The notes under the pieces were generated by a model, which was given only the letters and a program-made list of their open reading frames with translations, had not been told where the DNA came from and did no database searches. The translations under genes were made by a program, and so were the position numbers. From positions 930,001-994,000 of the forward strand of contig CBDIDO010000002.1 in NCBI GenBank assembly GCA_965277735.1: a stretch of DNA of 64,000 nt, given 5' to 3'. The DNA comes from RH-AL1 sp965277735. Its GTDB lineage: Bacteria; Pseudomonadota; Alphaproteobacteria; Rhizobiales; Beijerinckiaceae. Positions 17,632 through 26,457 of the stretch are shown here, one piece after another; within the stretch, counting starts at the first letter, position 1, and every line of letters starts with the position of its first letter.

Positions 17632-18450
17632 TCAAGGCCTGATCGCGAGGCGCCATGGAAGCCGCCCGACCGGCGCCGATTTCGTCACCTTGAGCCGCTC
17701 GACGATCGAGGAGGCATTGGCATCGAGCGCGAACAGGCACGGGCCGACCTCGTCATGCAGCTCGAGCGCCATGCGTCGCCGCTCGTCGTCCTGCGCGGTG
17801 AGGAGCTTGCGGTTGAGCAGGCGGTTGCCCTCGCTGGTGCGGGCCAGAGTCTCCGCCGTTCGATTGAAGTGCGTGGTGAGCGAGGCCAGCTCGCGCAGCC
17901 AGGGCAGCGGCAGCCGCACGTCGTAGCGCTCGCCCTGCAGCGCCTCGAGGCCCTTCGCCAGCGCCGCCAGCGGAGCCAGCACGCGGCCATAGAGAAGGTA
18001 CAGCGCAAGCAGCGCCGCCATGTTGAGCGCGAAGCCAGCGACGAACAGCGGCTCGGCGTAGTTCCAGGCCTCGCCGATCTCGTCGGCCGGCTGCGAGAAG
18101 ATGGACACGTTGCCGATCATGCGCTCGTGCCGCAGGATCGGGACCATCTCCGCGCGCGGCGGCGGCGCGACGAGCTTGGCGAACCAGGGCGCGGGCGTAT
18201 CGTCGGCGACCGGCGCGCCAGCCGCGGAGCCGCCGACGAGCTGGCCGTCCGCATCGCGCACCGCGATGCGGACATGGCGCACCGCGCGATATTGCACCGC
18301 GATCGTCTGCAGGACGAGCGGGCTCGGGGCCTCGTTCATCAGCCGGATCGAATCCGTGACGAGAAGGCGATCGACAACGGCAATGCGCCGCTCGTCGTGC
18401 CCGCGTCGGCGGGCTATCGCCCTGTCGATCAGCCTATCCGTGAACTTCGG
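17632..18450 (-). pseudogene. Sensor histidine kinase remnant, truncated at both ends
   Basis: The minus strand encodes a sensor portion (VQYRAVRHVRIAVRDADGQL), a transmembrane helix (about LFVAGFALNMAALLALYLLYG), a HAMP-like linker and a HisKA_3 phospho-acceptor box, ERRRMALELHDEVG. It then stops about 30 residues later with no ATP-binding domain. No start codon or first membrane helix is present at the other end; homology fades near 18450, where an unrelated plus-strand fragment begins. This fits a MoxY/NarX-like kinase broken at both ends. Confidence 0.7.
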
Positions 18451-18479
18451 CGCGCAGGCGGCGGAGGTCACGCCGCATC

Positions 18480-18680
18480 GGCGCGTTCGACAACGAGGAC
18501 CCGGTGGGGCTTTCCGCGCACGCGCCCATCGCCACCACGTGCGAGGTCCATTGGTCGGACGGGCACGGCAAGACCTATTGCTTTGCCACCCCACCATCCT
18601 TCCTGGAATTCCAGGACCGTCCCGAGATCCTGCAGAAGGCGGAAGCGTTCTGGCGCCTCTCGCATCCGCAGGACCCGTGA
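18480..18680 (+). pseudogene. 3' fragment of a YHS-like domain protein
   Basis: The plus strand reads, without a start codon, a protein-like sequence containing GAFDNEDPVGLSAHAPIATT, then CEVHWSDGHGKTYCFATPPS and a C-terminal FLEFQDRPEILQKAEAFWRL, ending at TGA 18680. The W-x-D-x2-GKTYCFA segment with regular Cys resembles YHS-type metal-binding modules. Upstream of 18480 only low-complexity Arg codons precede a stop at 18441, so the 5' part is missing. It abuts the broken kinase head to head. Confidence 0.5.
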
Positions 18681-18681
18681 C

Positions 18682-19908
18682 TTACGTCGACGGCTTGGCC
18701 GGCGTCGGCGGCGAGGCAGCGCGTGCCTTGCTGATCTGCTCGGGCGTCACCGCGCCGGTGATCCCGCCGAACTGGTGCTGCACGTAATTGGCGATGGCAG
18801 CGAGCTCCGCGTCCGAATAGGCGCCCGTGAACGGATGCATGAACATCTGGCCCTGGGCCGTGTGGATCTCACTTCCCTTGATCAGCACCTGCACGAGGTT
18901 CGTCCCCTCTGGGTCGCGCGTGGTGTGCGAGCCGGCAAGCGCCGCCCAGGCGGACTGACGCCCGTTGCCGTCGGGAAGATGGCAGCCGGCACACGCCTGC
19001 ACGAACAGCCGCTGCCCGAGGCCCTCGGTGGCCGGCGCTTGGGCGTCCGATGCCGGCACCGGCGACCCATCCTTCTGGGCCGGGACACCGCGCAGGTAGG
19101 TGACGATCGCCTTGATGTCCACGGGCTTCAGGCCGCTGAGGCTATGCTCGATCGCCTCGGCCATCGGGCCCGACGCCGGCCCGTGGCCCGGTGCCTTGCC
19201 CGTCGAGAGGTACTCGACGAGCTGGTCGTCGCTCCAGGCGCCGAGCCCGGCCACGCGGTCGCTCGTGAGATTGTAGGCTTGCCAGTCGGCCTGCTCCTCG
19301 CCGGCCAGCGGCTTGCTGCTCTTCAGCCCCAGCGTCAGGGTGCGCGGCGTGTGGCACTCGCCGCAATGGCCGAGCGCGTTCACGAGGTAGGCGCCGCGAT
19401 TGTAGGCGTCGGACTGGTCCGCAGCCGGCGTGAATCGCCGATTGGGATTGTTGACCAGGTTCCAGAAGACGAGACCCCAGCGCTGGTTGAACGGGAACCC
19501 GATCTGGTTCTCCGGCACGCTCGCCGCGACAGGCTTGAGGCTCGTCAGATAGGCCTTGATGGCGAGCGCATCGTCGTCCGTCATCGCCGTGTAGGAGGTG
19601 TACGGCATCGCCGGATAGAGATGCCCGGCGCGCCCGACGCCCTTGTGCATCATCGCGAGCCACGCGTCGTCGCTGTAGCCGGCGATGCCGGTCTTCTCGT
19701 CGGGCGTGATGTTCGGCGAGTAGAGCACGCCGAACGGCAGCTTGAAGGGCCGGCCACCGGCGAAGGGCGTCCCGCCCGGCGCCGTGTGGCAGGCCACGCA
19801 ATCCGCGGCCTTCGCGAGATATTCGCCGCGGGCGACCTGATCCGATTGCGCCGCCGCGAGCGAAGGCGCGGCAAGCACGAAAGCGAGCGCGAGGAGATGC
19901 CTACGCAT
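18682..19908 (-). CDS. Triheme cytochrome c, electron acceptor of the adjacent dehydrogenase
   Basis: Exported 408-residue cytochrome with signal peptide (MRRHLLALAFVLAAPSLAAA) and three heme c sites: CVACH near residue 38, CGECH near 183 and CAGCH near 312. This layout is that of the cytochrome subunit of membrane aldehyde/alcohol dehydrogenases and gluconate dehydrogenases. It begins two bases after the stop of the molybdenum subunit and should carry electrons from it towards the quinone pool or an oxidase. Confidence 0.92.
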   Translation of the reverse strand: MRRHLLALAFVLAAPSLAAAQSDQVARGEYLAKAADCVACHTAPGGTPFAGGRPFKLPFGVLYSPNITPDEKTGIAGYSDDAWLAMMHKGVGRAGHLYPAMPYTSYTAMTDDDALAIKAYLTSLKPVAASVPENQIGFPFNQRWGLVFWNLVNNPNRRFTPAADQSDAYNRGAYLVNALGHCGECHTPRTLTLGLKSSKPLAGEEQADWQAYNLTSDRVAGLGAWSDDQLVEYLSTGKAPGHGPASGPMAEAIEHSLSGLKPVDIKAIVTYLRGVPAQKDGSPVPASDAQAPATEGLGQRLFVQACAGCHLPDGNGRQSAWAALAGSHTTRDPEGTNLVQVLIKGSEIHTAQGQMFMHPFTGAYSDAELAAIANYVQHQFGGITGAVTPEQISKARAASPPTPAKPST

Positions 19909-19910
19909 GG

Positions 19911-22064
19911 TCAGGCTCCCCTCAGGCCGGGCGCGAAGGGCAGCTTACGCAGCCTCTGGCCCGTTGCGGCGGCGATCGCGTTGCCGAGCGCCGGCGCGGC
20001 GATCGCCGTGCCGGTCTCGCCGATGCCGCCCGGTTTCTCCCCGTTGCGGATCTGGAACACCTCGATCTTCGGCGCCTCGTTGATGCGCAGCGCGCGATAG
20101 TCGTGGAAATTGCTCTGCTCGATCGCGCCGCCGGTCAGCGTGATCTCGTTGTACATCGCCGTGCTGAGCCCGAGGATCAGGCCGCCCTGGATCTGGGCGA
20201 TCACCGTGTCCGGGTTAACCGTCATTCCGCAATCGACCGCCACCGACGCGCGCCGCAGCAGGATCTCGCCCGGTGGCGTCACCTCGACCTCGATGACGGC
20301 GGCGACGTAGGAGCCGAACGCGAATTGCAGCGCGACCCCGCGGCCGTGGTGCGCCGGTAGCGGCGAGCCCCAGCCCGACTTCTGCGCCGCGAGCTCGAGC
20401 ACGGCGAGGGCGCGCGGGTTCTTGGCCAGCAGCGGGCGCCGGAACGCCACGGCATCCTGGTTGGCGGCCGCCGCGATCTCGTCGATGAAGCTCTCGACCA
20501 TGAAGACGTTGTGGGTCGGCCCGACGCCGCGCCACCAGCCGGTGTTCATGTTCGGCGATTCGTGCCGGACATAGTCCACGAAGGTCGCCGGGACGTCGTA
20601 AGGCGTCTCCGCCGCGCCCTCGACCGCGTCGGGATCGAGCCCGTTCTTGAAGCCGCCGGGGAACCAGCGCGCCATCACCGACGAGCCGGTGACGCGATGC
20701 GTCCAGCCGACGAGCTTGCCGTCGGCATCGAGACCGGCACTCAGGCGATCGTAGTAATACGGACGATAGTAATCGTGCCGCAGATCCTCCTCGCGGGTCC
20801 AGATCAGCTTCACCGGGTAGCTGAGGCCCTTGGCGATCTTGGCGGCGATCTCGATGCTGTCGATGTCGAGGCGACGGCCGAAGGCGCCCCCCATGTAGAG
20901 GTTGTTCACCGTCACCTTGTCCGGCGACAGGCCGGTGGCGTCGGCGACCGCCTTCTGCGCGCGCACCGGCACCTGCGTGCCGACCCAGATCTCCGCCTTG
21001 TCGGGTTGGATGTGCAGGGTGCAGTTCAACGGCTCCATCGGCGAATGCGACAGGAACGGCATCTGGTAGACGGCCGACAGCGTCTTCGCCGCCTTGCCGA
21101 TCGCGGCTTCCGCATCGCCCTCCTTCTTGGCGACGACGCCCTGGCTCTGCGAGGCCTGGTCCATGTCGGCGACGATGTCCTTCAGCGTCGTCGTGCCGTT
21201 CGGCCCGGCGGACCAGACCGGCGCCAGGGCGGCCAGGCCCTGCTTGGCCGCCCACATGTGGTCGCCGATCACCGCGACGGCCTCGTCGCCGACGCGCACG
21301 ACGTCATGCACGCCCGGCACTTTTCGCGCCGCGGCCTCGTCCATGCTGGTGAGCTTACCGCCGACGACGGGCACGAGCGCCAGCGTGCCGATTTTCATCC
21401 CGTCGACCTTGGCATCGATGCCGAAGACGGCCGTGCCGTTGACCTTGGCCGGCGTGTCGATGCGCTTGGCGCTGGTGCCGAGCAGCTTGAAGTCGGCCGG
21501 CGACTTCAGCTTGACGTCCTGCGGGACGGGGAGCTTGGCGGCGTCGGTCGCGACGTCGCCGAACTTCAGGGAGCGGCCGCTCGCTTGGTGGGAGATCACA
21601 CCACGTTCGACGCTGCAGCTCTGCGGGTCGACATTCCACTTGGTGGCGGCAGCGCTCACAAGCATGGCGCGCGCGGTGGCGCCGGCCTTGCGCAGCCGCT
21701 CCCAATCCCCGCGCACGGAGGCCGAGCCGCCGGTCGCCTGATCGCCGAGCAGCGGATCGACGTATTTCTTGATGTCCGGCGGCGCGGGCACGACCTTGAT
21801 CTGGTCGAGCCCGACATCGAGCTCCTCGCCCACCAGCATCGCCTGCGCGGTGTCGATGCCCTGCCCCACCTCGGTGTGCGGCGCGATCAGCGTGACATTG
21901 CCGGCGGGATCGATGCGGACGAAGGCGTTCGGCATGAACGCGCCGGCATCGTCGGCAGCGGCGCGGCCGGACAGGCGCAACCCGAGGACCAGGCCGCCGC
22001 CGGCGAGAACGCCGGCCTGCAGCACGAAGCGCCGCGACGGCGCCTTCAGCTCGTTGATCGGCAT
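19911..22064 (-). CDS. Molybdopterin-binding subunit of a xanthine oxidase-family dehydrogenase (IorB/AldH type)
   Basis: This 717-residue molybdenum hydroxylase subunit is exported by Tat (SRRFVLQAG at residues 11-19). It carries the family regions TEVGQGIDTAQAMLVGEEL, GGAFGRRLDIDSIEIAA and GWWRGVGPTHNVFMVESFID, and a C-terminal GGIGETGTAIAAPALGNAI with the expected catalytic Glu. The family hydroxylates N-heterocycles (isoquinoline 1-oxidoreductase) or oxidises aldehydes in the periplasm (AldFGH of acetic acid bacteria). The gene order 2Fe-2S, Mo, cytochrome c matches the latter best. Substrate unproven. Confidence 0.92.
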   Translation of the reverse strand: MPINELKAPSRRFVLQAGVLAGGGLVLGLRLSGRAAADDAGAFMPNAFVRIDPAGNVTLIAPHTEVGQGIDTAQAMLVGEELDVGLDQIKVVPAPPDIKKYVDPLLGDQATGGSASVRGDWERLRKAGATARAMLVSAAATKWNVDPQSCSVERGVISHQASGRSLKFGDVATDAAKLPVPQDVKLKSPADFKLLGTSAKRIDTPAKVNGTAVFGIDAKVDGMKIGTLALVPVVGGKLTSMDEAAARKVPGVHDVVRVGDEAVAVIGDHMWAAKQGLAALAPVWSAGPNGTTTLKDIVADMDQASQSQGVVAKKEGDAEAAIGKAAKTLSAVYQMPFLSHSPMEPLNCTLHIQPDKAEIWVGTQVPVRAQKAVADATGLSPDKVTVNNLYMGGAFGRRLDIDSIEIAAKIAKGLSYPVKLIWTREEDLRHDYYRPYYYDRLSAGLDADGKLVGWTHRVTGSSVMARWFPGGFKNGLDPDAVEGAAETPYDVPATFVDYVRHESPNMNTGWWRGVGPTHNVFMVESFIDEIAAAANQDAVAFRRPLLAKNPRALAVLELAAQKSGWGSPLPAHHGRGVALQFAFGSYVAAVIEVEVTPPGEILLRRASVAVDCGMTVNPDTVIAQIQGGLILGLSTAMYNEITLTGGAIEQSNFHDYRALRINEAPKIEVFQIRNGEKPGGIGETGTAIAAPALGNAIAAATGQRLRKLPFAPGLRGA

Positions 22065-22067
22065 GGC

Positions 22068-22520
22068 TCAGGCCTCCGCAGCGGCGTGGATGGCGTCGCG
22101 GATGCGGACGTAGGTGCCGCAGCGGCAGATGTTGCCGGACATCGCCTCGTCGATATCCGCATCGGTCGGCTTCGCGACCTTCTGCAGAAGCGCGGTCGCC
22201 GACATGATCTGTCCCGACTGGCAATAGCCGCACTGGACGACTTCCTTGTCGAGCCAGGCCTTCTGGATCTTCGCACCGGCGGGCGATTCGCCGACATGCT
22301 CGATCGTCACGATCTTCTTGTCGCCGAGCGCGCCGACGGGATAGAGGCAGGAGCGGACGGCCTCGCCATCCACATGGACCGTGCAGGCGCCGCATTGGGC
22401 GATGCCGCATCCGAACTTGGTGCCCGTCAGCCCCGCGACATCGCGCAGGACCCAAAGCAGGGGCATATCCTCGGGTACGTCCACATGACGCACCTCGCCA
22501 TTGAGGTTCAAAGTGACCAC
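22068..22520 (-). CDS. 2Fe-2S subunit of the molybdenum hydroxylase (IorA type)
   Basis: A 150-residue protein with two [2Fe-2S] clusters: the plant-type site CGIAQCGACTVHVDGEAVRSC (read as CGIAQCGAC and a later C) and the C-terminal helical-domain site CGYCQSGQ with CRCGTY. I start at GTG 22520 because AGGAG lies seven bases upstream and the result begins VTLNLNGEVRHV, as in the family; an ATG at 22559 has no ribosome binding site. First gene of the three-gene operon. Confidence 0.93.
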   Translation of the reverse strand: MVTLNLNGEVRHVDVPEDMPLLWVLRDVAGLTGTKFGCGIAQCGACTVHVDGEAVRSCLYPVGALGDKKIVTIEHVGESPAGAKIQKAWLDKEVVQCGYCQSGQIMSATALLQKVAKPTDADIDEAMSGNICRCGTYVRIRDAIHAAAEA

Positions 22521-22830
22521 GACGTCGCTCCTGTCGGCGCCACACGCGCCAATCGACATTGCAACAAACGAAAACGTTCGCCGGGCATTCAAAGCGCCAG
22601 CGAGCGCCTCGTCTAAGCTAGTAGCGATCGGGGGTCCCGTCCATCCTGCACTTCAGGTTGCAGAACCGCGTCGATCCCCACGCCCCTCGGCCATTGCGGG
22701 CCGTTGGGTCGGCTCCATTGCCCTTACGGCAGTGTCGATGCCGTCTCGGCATCGGCTGTCACGGAAGGAAAGCTGCGTGCTCAACGCAGAGCTCCCATAA
22801 TGTGGGGACAAACTTTCCCCGCTTGCGGCA
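22521..22830. other. Intergenic region, no gene seen
   Basis: About 310 bases between the 2Fe-2S subunit gene and the end of the GntP permease gene, both on the minus strand. It should hold the promoter of the hydroxylase operon. I see no convincing frame, hairpin or operator. Confidence 0.5.
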
Positions 22831-24234
22831 TCAGCCGTGCAGCAGGCTGCTTCCCGCCAGGACGAGAACGAGTCCCATCACCGACACGAGGGTCTCCATC
22901 GCCGACCAGGTGCGGAAGGTGTCCGCCGTGCTGACACCAAGGTAGCTGCGCACCAGCCAGAAGCCGGGATCGTTGACGTGCGAGAAGAAGACCGAGCCGG
23001 CGCCGATCGCCAGCACGGTCCATTCGGGCGAAGCGCCCGTGGCGGCGACCACGCCGGGCATGACGCCGGCGGCCGTGATGGTGGCGACGGTCGCCGAGCC
23101 CGTGGCAAGACGGATGCAGACCGCGATCGCCCACGCCATGACGAGCGGCGGGATGCCGCCATGCGTCGCCAGATGCGACAGCAGGTCGGCGAGCCCCGCC
23201 GAGACCAGGACCTGCTTGAGCGCGCCGCCCGCGCCGATCGCCAGGATGATCGCGCCGGCCGGCTTCATCGCCTCCGCCCAGATACCGGCCTGGATGGCCT
23301 TCTCCGCCAGGCGCCGCCCGAACAGCAGCGGCAGCGCGGCGAGGTTGGCGATGACCATCGCCAGCACCGGGTCGCTCAAGGCGCCCAGCCGGCCGACAAG
23401 GGGGGCGATGGCGGGTGGCAGGATGGCCGCGGCGTCCCCACCGAGCTGGCCGGTCGCGATCAGCCCCACGGGCAGGAGCACGCTGCACAGAGCGCGGCCG
23501 ACGCCCGGCGCCGTCACCAGCGGCGCGGCGACCGCCTCGAGGACCGGCGCCGAGCGGCCGATCCGACGCGCGACGAAGGCCGCGAAGAGCGGGCCGGCGA
23601 GGATCGCGGTCGGGATGCCGATCGCGATCCCGTAGAGCATCGTGCGCGCCACATTGGCGTGCAGCGCGGCGGCGGCGAGCAGCGGCCCGGGATGCGGGGG
23701 CACCAGCGCGTGAAGGGTGGTCAGGCCGGCCAACGCCGGCAGCATGAGGCGCAGCCGGACCGTCGCCTCGTCGTCGCCATCCGCCATCCGCGCCGCCGCG
23801 GCGGCGGCGATGGGCAGCAGCAGCACCACGCCGGTCTCGAAGAACAGCGGCAGGCCGATGAGCAGCGCAACCGCCATGCTGACCCACGGCGCGGCCGCCG
23901 GCCGGCAGAGGCGCAGCGCCGCGCGCGCAAGGGCGCCGGCACCGTCGGAGAGCTGCAGCATGGCGCCGAGCGACAGCCCGAGGGCGACGACGAGCCCCGT
24001 GCCGCCGAGCACGTCGCCGGCGCCCTTCTCCACCGCCTTGGCGGTGTCGGCCATCGGCAGTCCGGCCAACAGGCCGACCAGGAAGGCGCCGCACAGCAGC
24101 GCCAGGAAGGGATGGAAGCGCGCCCGCACGATCAACGCGATCGCCGCGACGATGCCGAGCACCGCGGAGAGGACGAGGCGAACGTCCCCGCTCATCGGCC
24201 GGACGACCGCGACGTCGCGCGCAGGCGCATGCAC
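22831..24234 (-). CDS. GntP-family gluconate/organic acid permease
   Basis: This 467-residue inner-membrane transporter has about 12-14 hydrophobic helices, and GntP features are visible: FFETGVVLLLPI, the GLTTLHALVPPHPGPL segment near residues 175-190, and SVFFSHVNDPGFWLV near 415. GntP transporters take up gluconate and related hydroxy acids with protons. GGAGG seven bases before the ATG at 24234 supports the start; a later ATG at 24195 is possible. No sugar-acid catabolic enzymes lie next to it. Confidence 0.92.
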   Translation of the reverse strand: MHAPARDVAVVRPMSGDVRLVLSAVLGIVAAIALIVRARFHPFLALLCGAFLVGLLAGLPMADTAKAVEKGAGDVLGGTGLVVALGLSLGAMLQLSDGAGALARAALRLCRPAAAPWVSMAVALLIGLPLFFETGVVLLLPIAAAAAARMADGDDEATVRLRLMLPALAGLTTLHALVPPHPGPLLAAAALHANVARTMLYGIAIGIPTAILAGPLFAAFVARRIGRSAPVLEAVAAPLVTAPGVGRALCSVLLPVGLIATGQLGGDAAAILPPAIAPLVGRLGALSDPVLAMVIANLAALPLLFGRRLAEKAIQAGIWAEAMKPAGAIILAIGAGGALKQVLVSAGLADLLSHLATHGGIPPLVMAWAIAVCIRLATGSATVATITAAGVMPGVVAATGASPEWTVLAIGAGSVFFSHVNDPGFWLVRSYLGVSTADTFRTWSAMETLVSVMGLVLVLAGSSLLHG

Positions 24235-24438
24235 GGTCCTCCCATGGGCTCCCTCTCCGTGGTGATCCGCCGCTTGTCGCGGTTCGTCTCGATGCGTCCA
24301 GACATAGCCAGGAGAGTTCGCACTGAATGAGGTCGCGAGCGCAGACCGACCTTCGACTGGACACCCCGACGATCGCCGGCCCCGTTACAATCGGGCGAGG
24401 GAACCGGCAGGAAAATCAGCCGCCCGCTTCAAGAGAAG

Positions 24439-24462
24439 ACCGCCCCAGCAAACCGGGGCGGT
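24439..24462. terminator. Strong hairpin after the small exported protein gene
   Basis: A perfect 8-bp stem, ACCGCCCC and GGGGCGGT around an 8-base loop, lies 35 bases beyond the stop of the minus-strand gene at 24497-24742. It fits a terminator for that gene; there is no clear U-tract. Confidence 0.5.
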
Positions 24463-24496
24463 ACATGGAAGCAGCTTAGGTGCTCGCCGGGACCTA

Positions 24497-24742
24497 TCAG
24501 TAGCGGGCAACAACGGGTGCCGGCGGCGGCGGCGCAGGCTGGAAGATCGTCCCGATTGCCGTAAGCGGTGCGACGATCACGCCATCGACCACGGTGGTGA
24601 TCACGGCCCCGATCGGGGCGATGGGATCGGCAACCACGGCCACCGGTGCAGGCGGCGGGGCACTGACCGGCAAGTCGGCGGCCATGGCGTTGGATATCGT
24701 CAGAGAAAGGGCGAATGCCCCCAAAACAAAGCTCGATTTCAT
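24497..24742 (-). CDS. Small exported Pro/Val-rich protein, unknown
   Basis: An 81-residue protein with a signal peptide (MKSSFVLGAFALSLTISNAMA-AD). The mature part is repetitive in Pro, Ala and Val, with a hydrophobic middle (IGAVITTVVDGVIVAPLTAIG) and a PAPPPPAPVV tail. AGGAG lies about ten bases upstream of the ATG. The left end of the IS1182 element is 137 bases upstream, so its native promoter may have been disturbed or replaced. Function unknown. Confidence 0.6.
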   Translation of the reverse strand: MKSSFVLGAFALSLTISNAMAADLPVSAPPPAPVAVVADPIAPIGAVITTVVDGVIVAPLTAIGTIFQPAPPPPAPVVARY

Positions 24743-24879
24743 GATCGTCAGCGCTCCTCGACCACGACGGTGTGGTCGCCCAAGCTTTTCGGATCGACGC
24801 CCTGTCCGCAATTGTGACTGCGCGGATTTAGGTGAAGCGTTGGAAAAAGGTGACATTTTGGGCCTGTCGGCTTTGCGCC

Positions 24880-24896
24880 GATTTCGTTGAAAAAGT
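24880..24896 (+). repeat. Left terminal inverted repeat of the IS1182 element
   Basis: GATTTCGTTGAAAAAGT; the right end read on the opposite strand differs only at one position (A to G). Confidence 0.85.
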
Positions 24897-24957
24897 CGGC
24901 GCTTGAACGGCAGCATTCGTGCTGATTCACTTGGTCTCGCACGAGGAGACTGAGTCG

Positions 24958-26310
24958 ATGATGGGGCCGCGGCAAGTCGAGCAAGGCGCTCTGTTCTACA
25001 ACTTCTCCCTCGACGCCCATGTGCCGCAAGATCACCTCCTGCGGTCGATCGACCGCTTCGTCGACCTGGGCGATCTGCGTCGCGAGCTCGCGCCGTTCTA
25101 CAGTGAGCTGGGGCGCCCTTCGATCGATCCCGAGCTGATGATCCGGATGCTGATTGTCGGCTACTGCCTGGGCATCCGCTCCGAGCGCAGGCTCTGCGAC
25201 GAGGTGCATCTGAACCTGGCCTATCGCTGGTTCTGCCGGCTCGGCCTCGAGGGCCGTGTACCCGACCACTCGACCTTCTCCAAGAACCGTCACGGCCGCT
25301 TCCGCGACAGCGATCTCTTGCGTCGGCTGTTCGAGACCGTGCTCGCGCGGTGCATCGAAGAAGGTCTTGTCGGCGGCGAAGGCTTCGCAGTCGACGGCAG
25401 CCTGATCAAGGCCGATGCCAACAGGCAAAACAGCGTCGAAGGCGCTGCGGGCCTCCCGCCGGGGGCTGCAAGCCGGGCAGCGCAAGAATATCTCGCCACG
25501 CTCGATGATGCCGCATTCGGCGCTGCCACTCCTGTCGTGCCGAAGTTCATCTCGCCGGCCGATCCGGCCGCACGCTGGACGGGCGCCAACGGCGGTCTCG
25601 CCTTCTTCGCCTACGCGACCAACTATCTCATCGACCTCGACAACGCGATCATCGTCGACGTCGAGGCGACAACGGCGATCCGCCAGGCAGAGGTGACAGC
25701 CGCCAAGCGGATGATCGAGCGCGCCAGGGATCGCTTCGATCTCTATCCGGCGCGGCTCGTCGCCGACAGCAGCTATGGTTCGGCGGAGATGCTCGGATGG
25801 CTCGTCTACGAGCAGGGTATCGAGCCGCACGTCAGCGTCTTCGACAAATCGGCCAGGACCGACGGCACCTTCTCGCGCGCCGACTTCACCTACGATCACA
25901 GCGGCGACGTCTACACTTGCCCGGCGGGCAAGACGCTCTTCTGTAAGGGCACGCTGGTCAACGACGGCGCGACGCTGATGTACCGCGCCAGCAAATATGA
26001 TTGCGACGTGTGCGCTCTCAAGCCCCGGTGCTGTCCGAATGCGCCGGCACGCAAGGTCCCGCGTTCGATCTATGAAGGCGCTCGCGACATGGCGCGCGAC
26101 ATCGGCGCATCGGATGAAGGCTACACGTCTCGCAAGCAGCGTAAGAAGATCGAGATGCTGTTCGCGCACCTCAAGCGCATCTTGAAGCTCGATCGACTAC
26201 GACTGAGGGGACCGTACGGAGCCCGCGACGAGTTCCACCTAGCAGCCACCGCTCAAAACCTCAGGAAGCTCGCCAAGCTCGTTCCGACCTGTCCGCCGCT
26301 TCCAACCTGA
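24958..26310 (+). CDS. IS1182-family transposase
   Basis: DDE-type transposase of about 450 residues. The N-terminal DUF772 region reads RSIDRFVDLGDLRRELAPFY, then SIDPELMIRMLIVGYCLGIR and DHSTFSKNRHGRF. The catalytic Asp regions are seen at EGFAVDGSLIKADANR and LVADSSYGSAEML. A Cys-rich insert (YDCDVCALKPRCCPN) and a final RKKIEMLFAHLKRILKL with the terminal Glu follow. The start is placed at ATG 24958 (MMGPRQVEQG), as in relatives; an upstream in-frame start would add 13 atypical residues. It appears intact. Confidence 0.93.
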   Translation: MMGPRQVEQGALFYNFSLDAHVPQDHLLRSIDRFVDLGDLRRELAPFYSELGRPSIDPELMIRMLIVGYCLGIRSERRLCDEVHLNLAYRWFCRLGLEGRVPDHSTFSKNRHGRFRDSDLLRRLFETVLARCIEEGLVGGEGFAVDGSLIKADANRQNSVEGAAGLPPGAASRAAQEYLATLDDAAFGAATPVVPKFISPADPAARWTGANGGLAFFAYATNYLIDLDNAIIVDVEATTAIRQAEVTAAKRMIERARDRFDLYPARLVADSSYGSAEMLGWLVYEQGIEPHVSVFDKSARTDGTFSRADFTYDHSGDVYTCPAGKTLFCKGTLVNDGATLMYRASKYDCDVCALKPRCCPNAPARKVPRSIYEGARDMARDIGASDEGYTSRKQRKKIEMLFAHLKRILKLDRLRLRGPYGARDEFHLAATAQNLRKLAKLVPTCPPLPT

Positions 26311-26380
26311 GAAGGTCACGGTGCCTCGCGGCAGCGCGCTGGCTGCTTGAGACCGCAGCCCCTTGCCGGCACCAAACGGC

Positions 26381-26397
26381 ACTTCTTCAACGAAATC
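26381..26397 (-). repeat. Right terminal inverted repeat of the IS1182 element
   Basis: ACTTCTTCAACGAAATC, the inverse of the left end with one difference. Confidence 0.85.
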
Positions 26398-26457
26398 CAC
26401 CAAAGGCGGTCGCTCAAAGCGTTCTCGAAGGTCCTCCAGAGCGGACAGGCAACCTCG

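Larger units (their letters stand above)
24880..26397. mobile_element. IS1182-family insertion sequence
   Basis: A complete-looking element of about 1.5 kb bounded by 17-bp inverted repeats that match at 16 positions, enclosing one intact transposase gene. I could not find a convincing target-site duplication. The right part between the transposase stop and the right repeat is about 70 bases of non-coding DNA. It separates the small exported protein gene from the TetR gene. Confidence 0.88.

Noticed and set aside
17518..20100. Very long plus-strand open frame opposite the kinase remnant and cytochrome c gene
   Set aside because: Its translation is Arg/His/Gly-rich shadow sequence; the minus strand carries clear cytochrome and kinase motifs.
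20511..22616. Long plus-strand open frame opposite the Mo hydroxylase genes
   Set aside because: Shadow of high-GC genes on the minus strand; no domain and biased composition.
24860..26420. Target-site duplication of the IS1182 element
   Set aside because: The bases just outside the two inverted repeats do not match convincingly.
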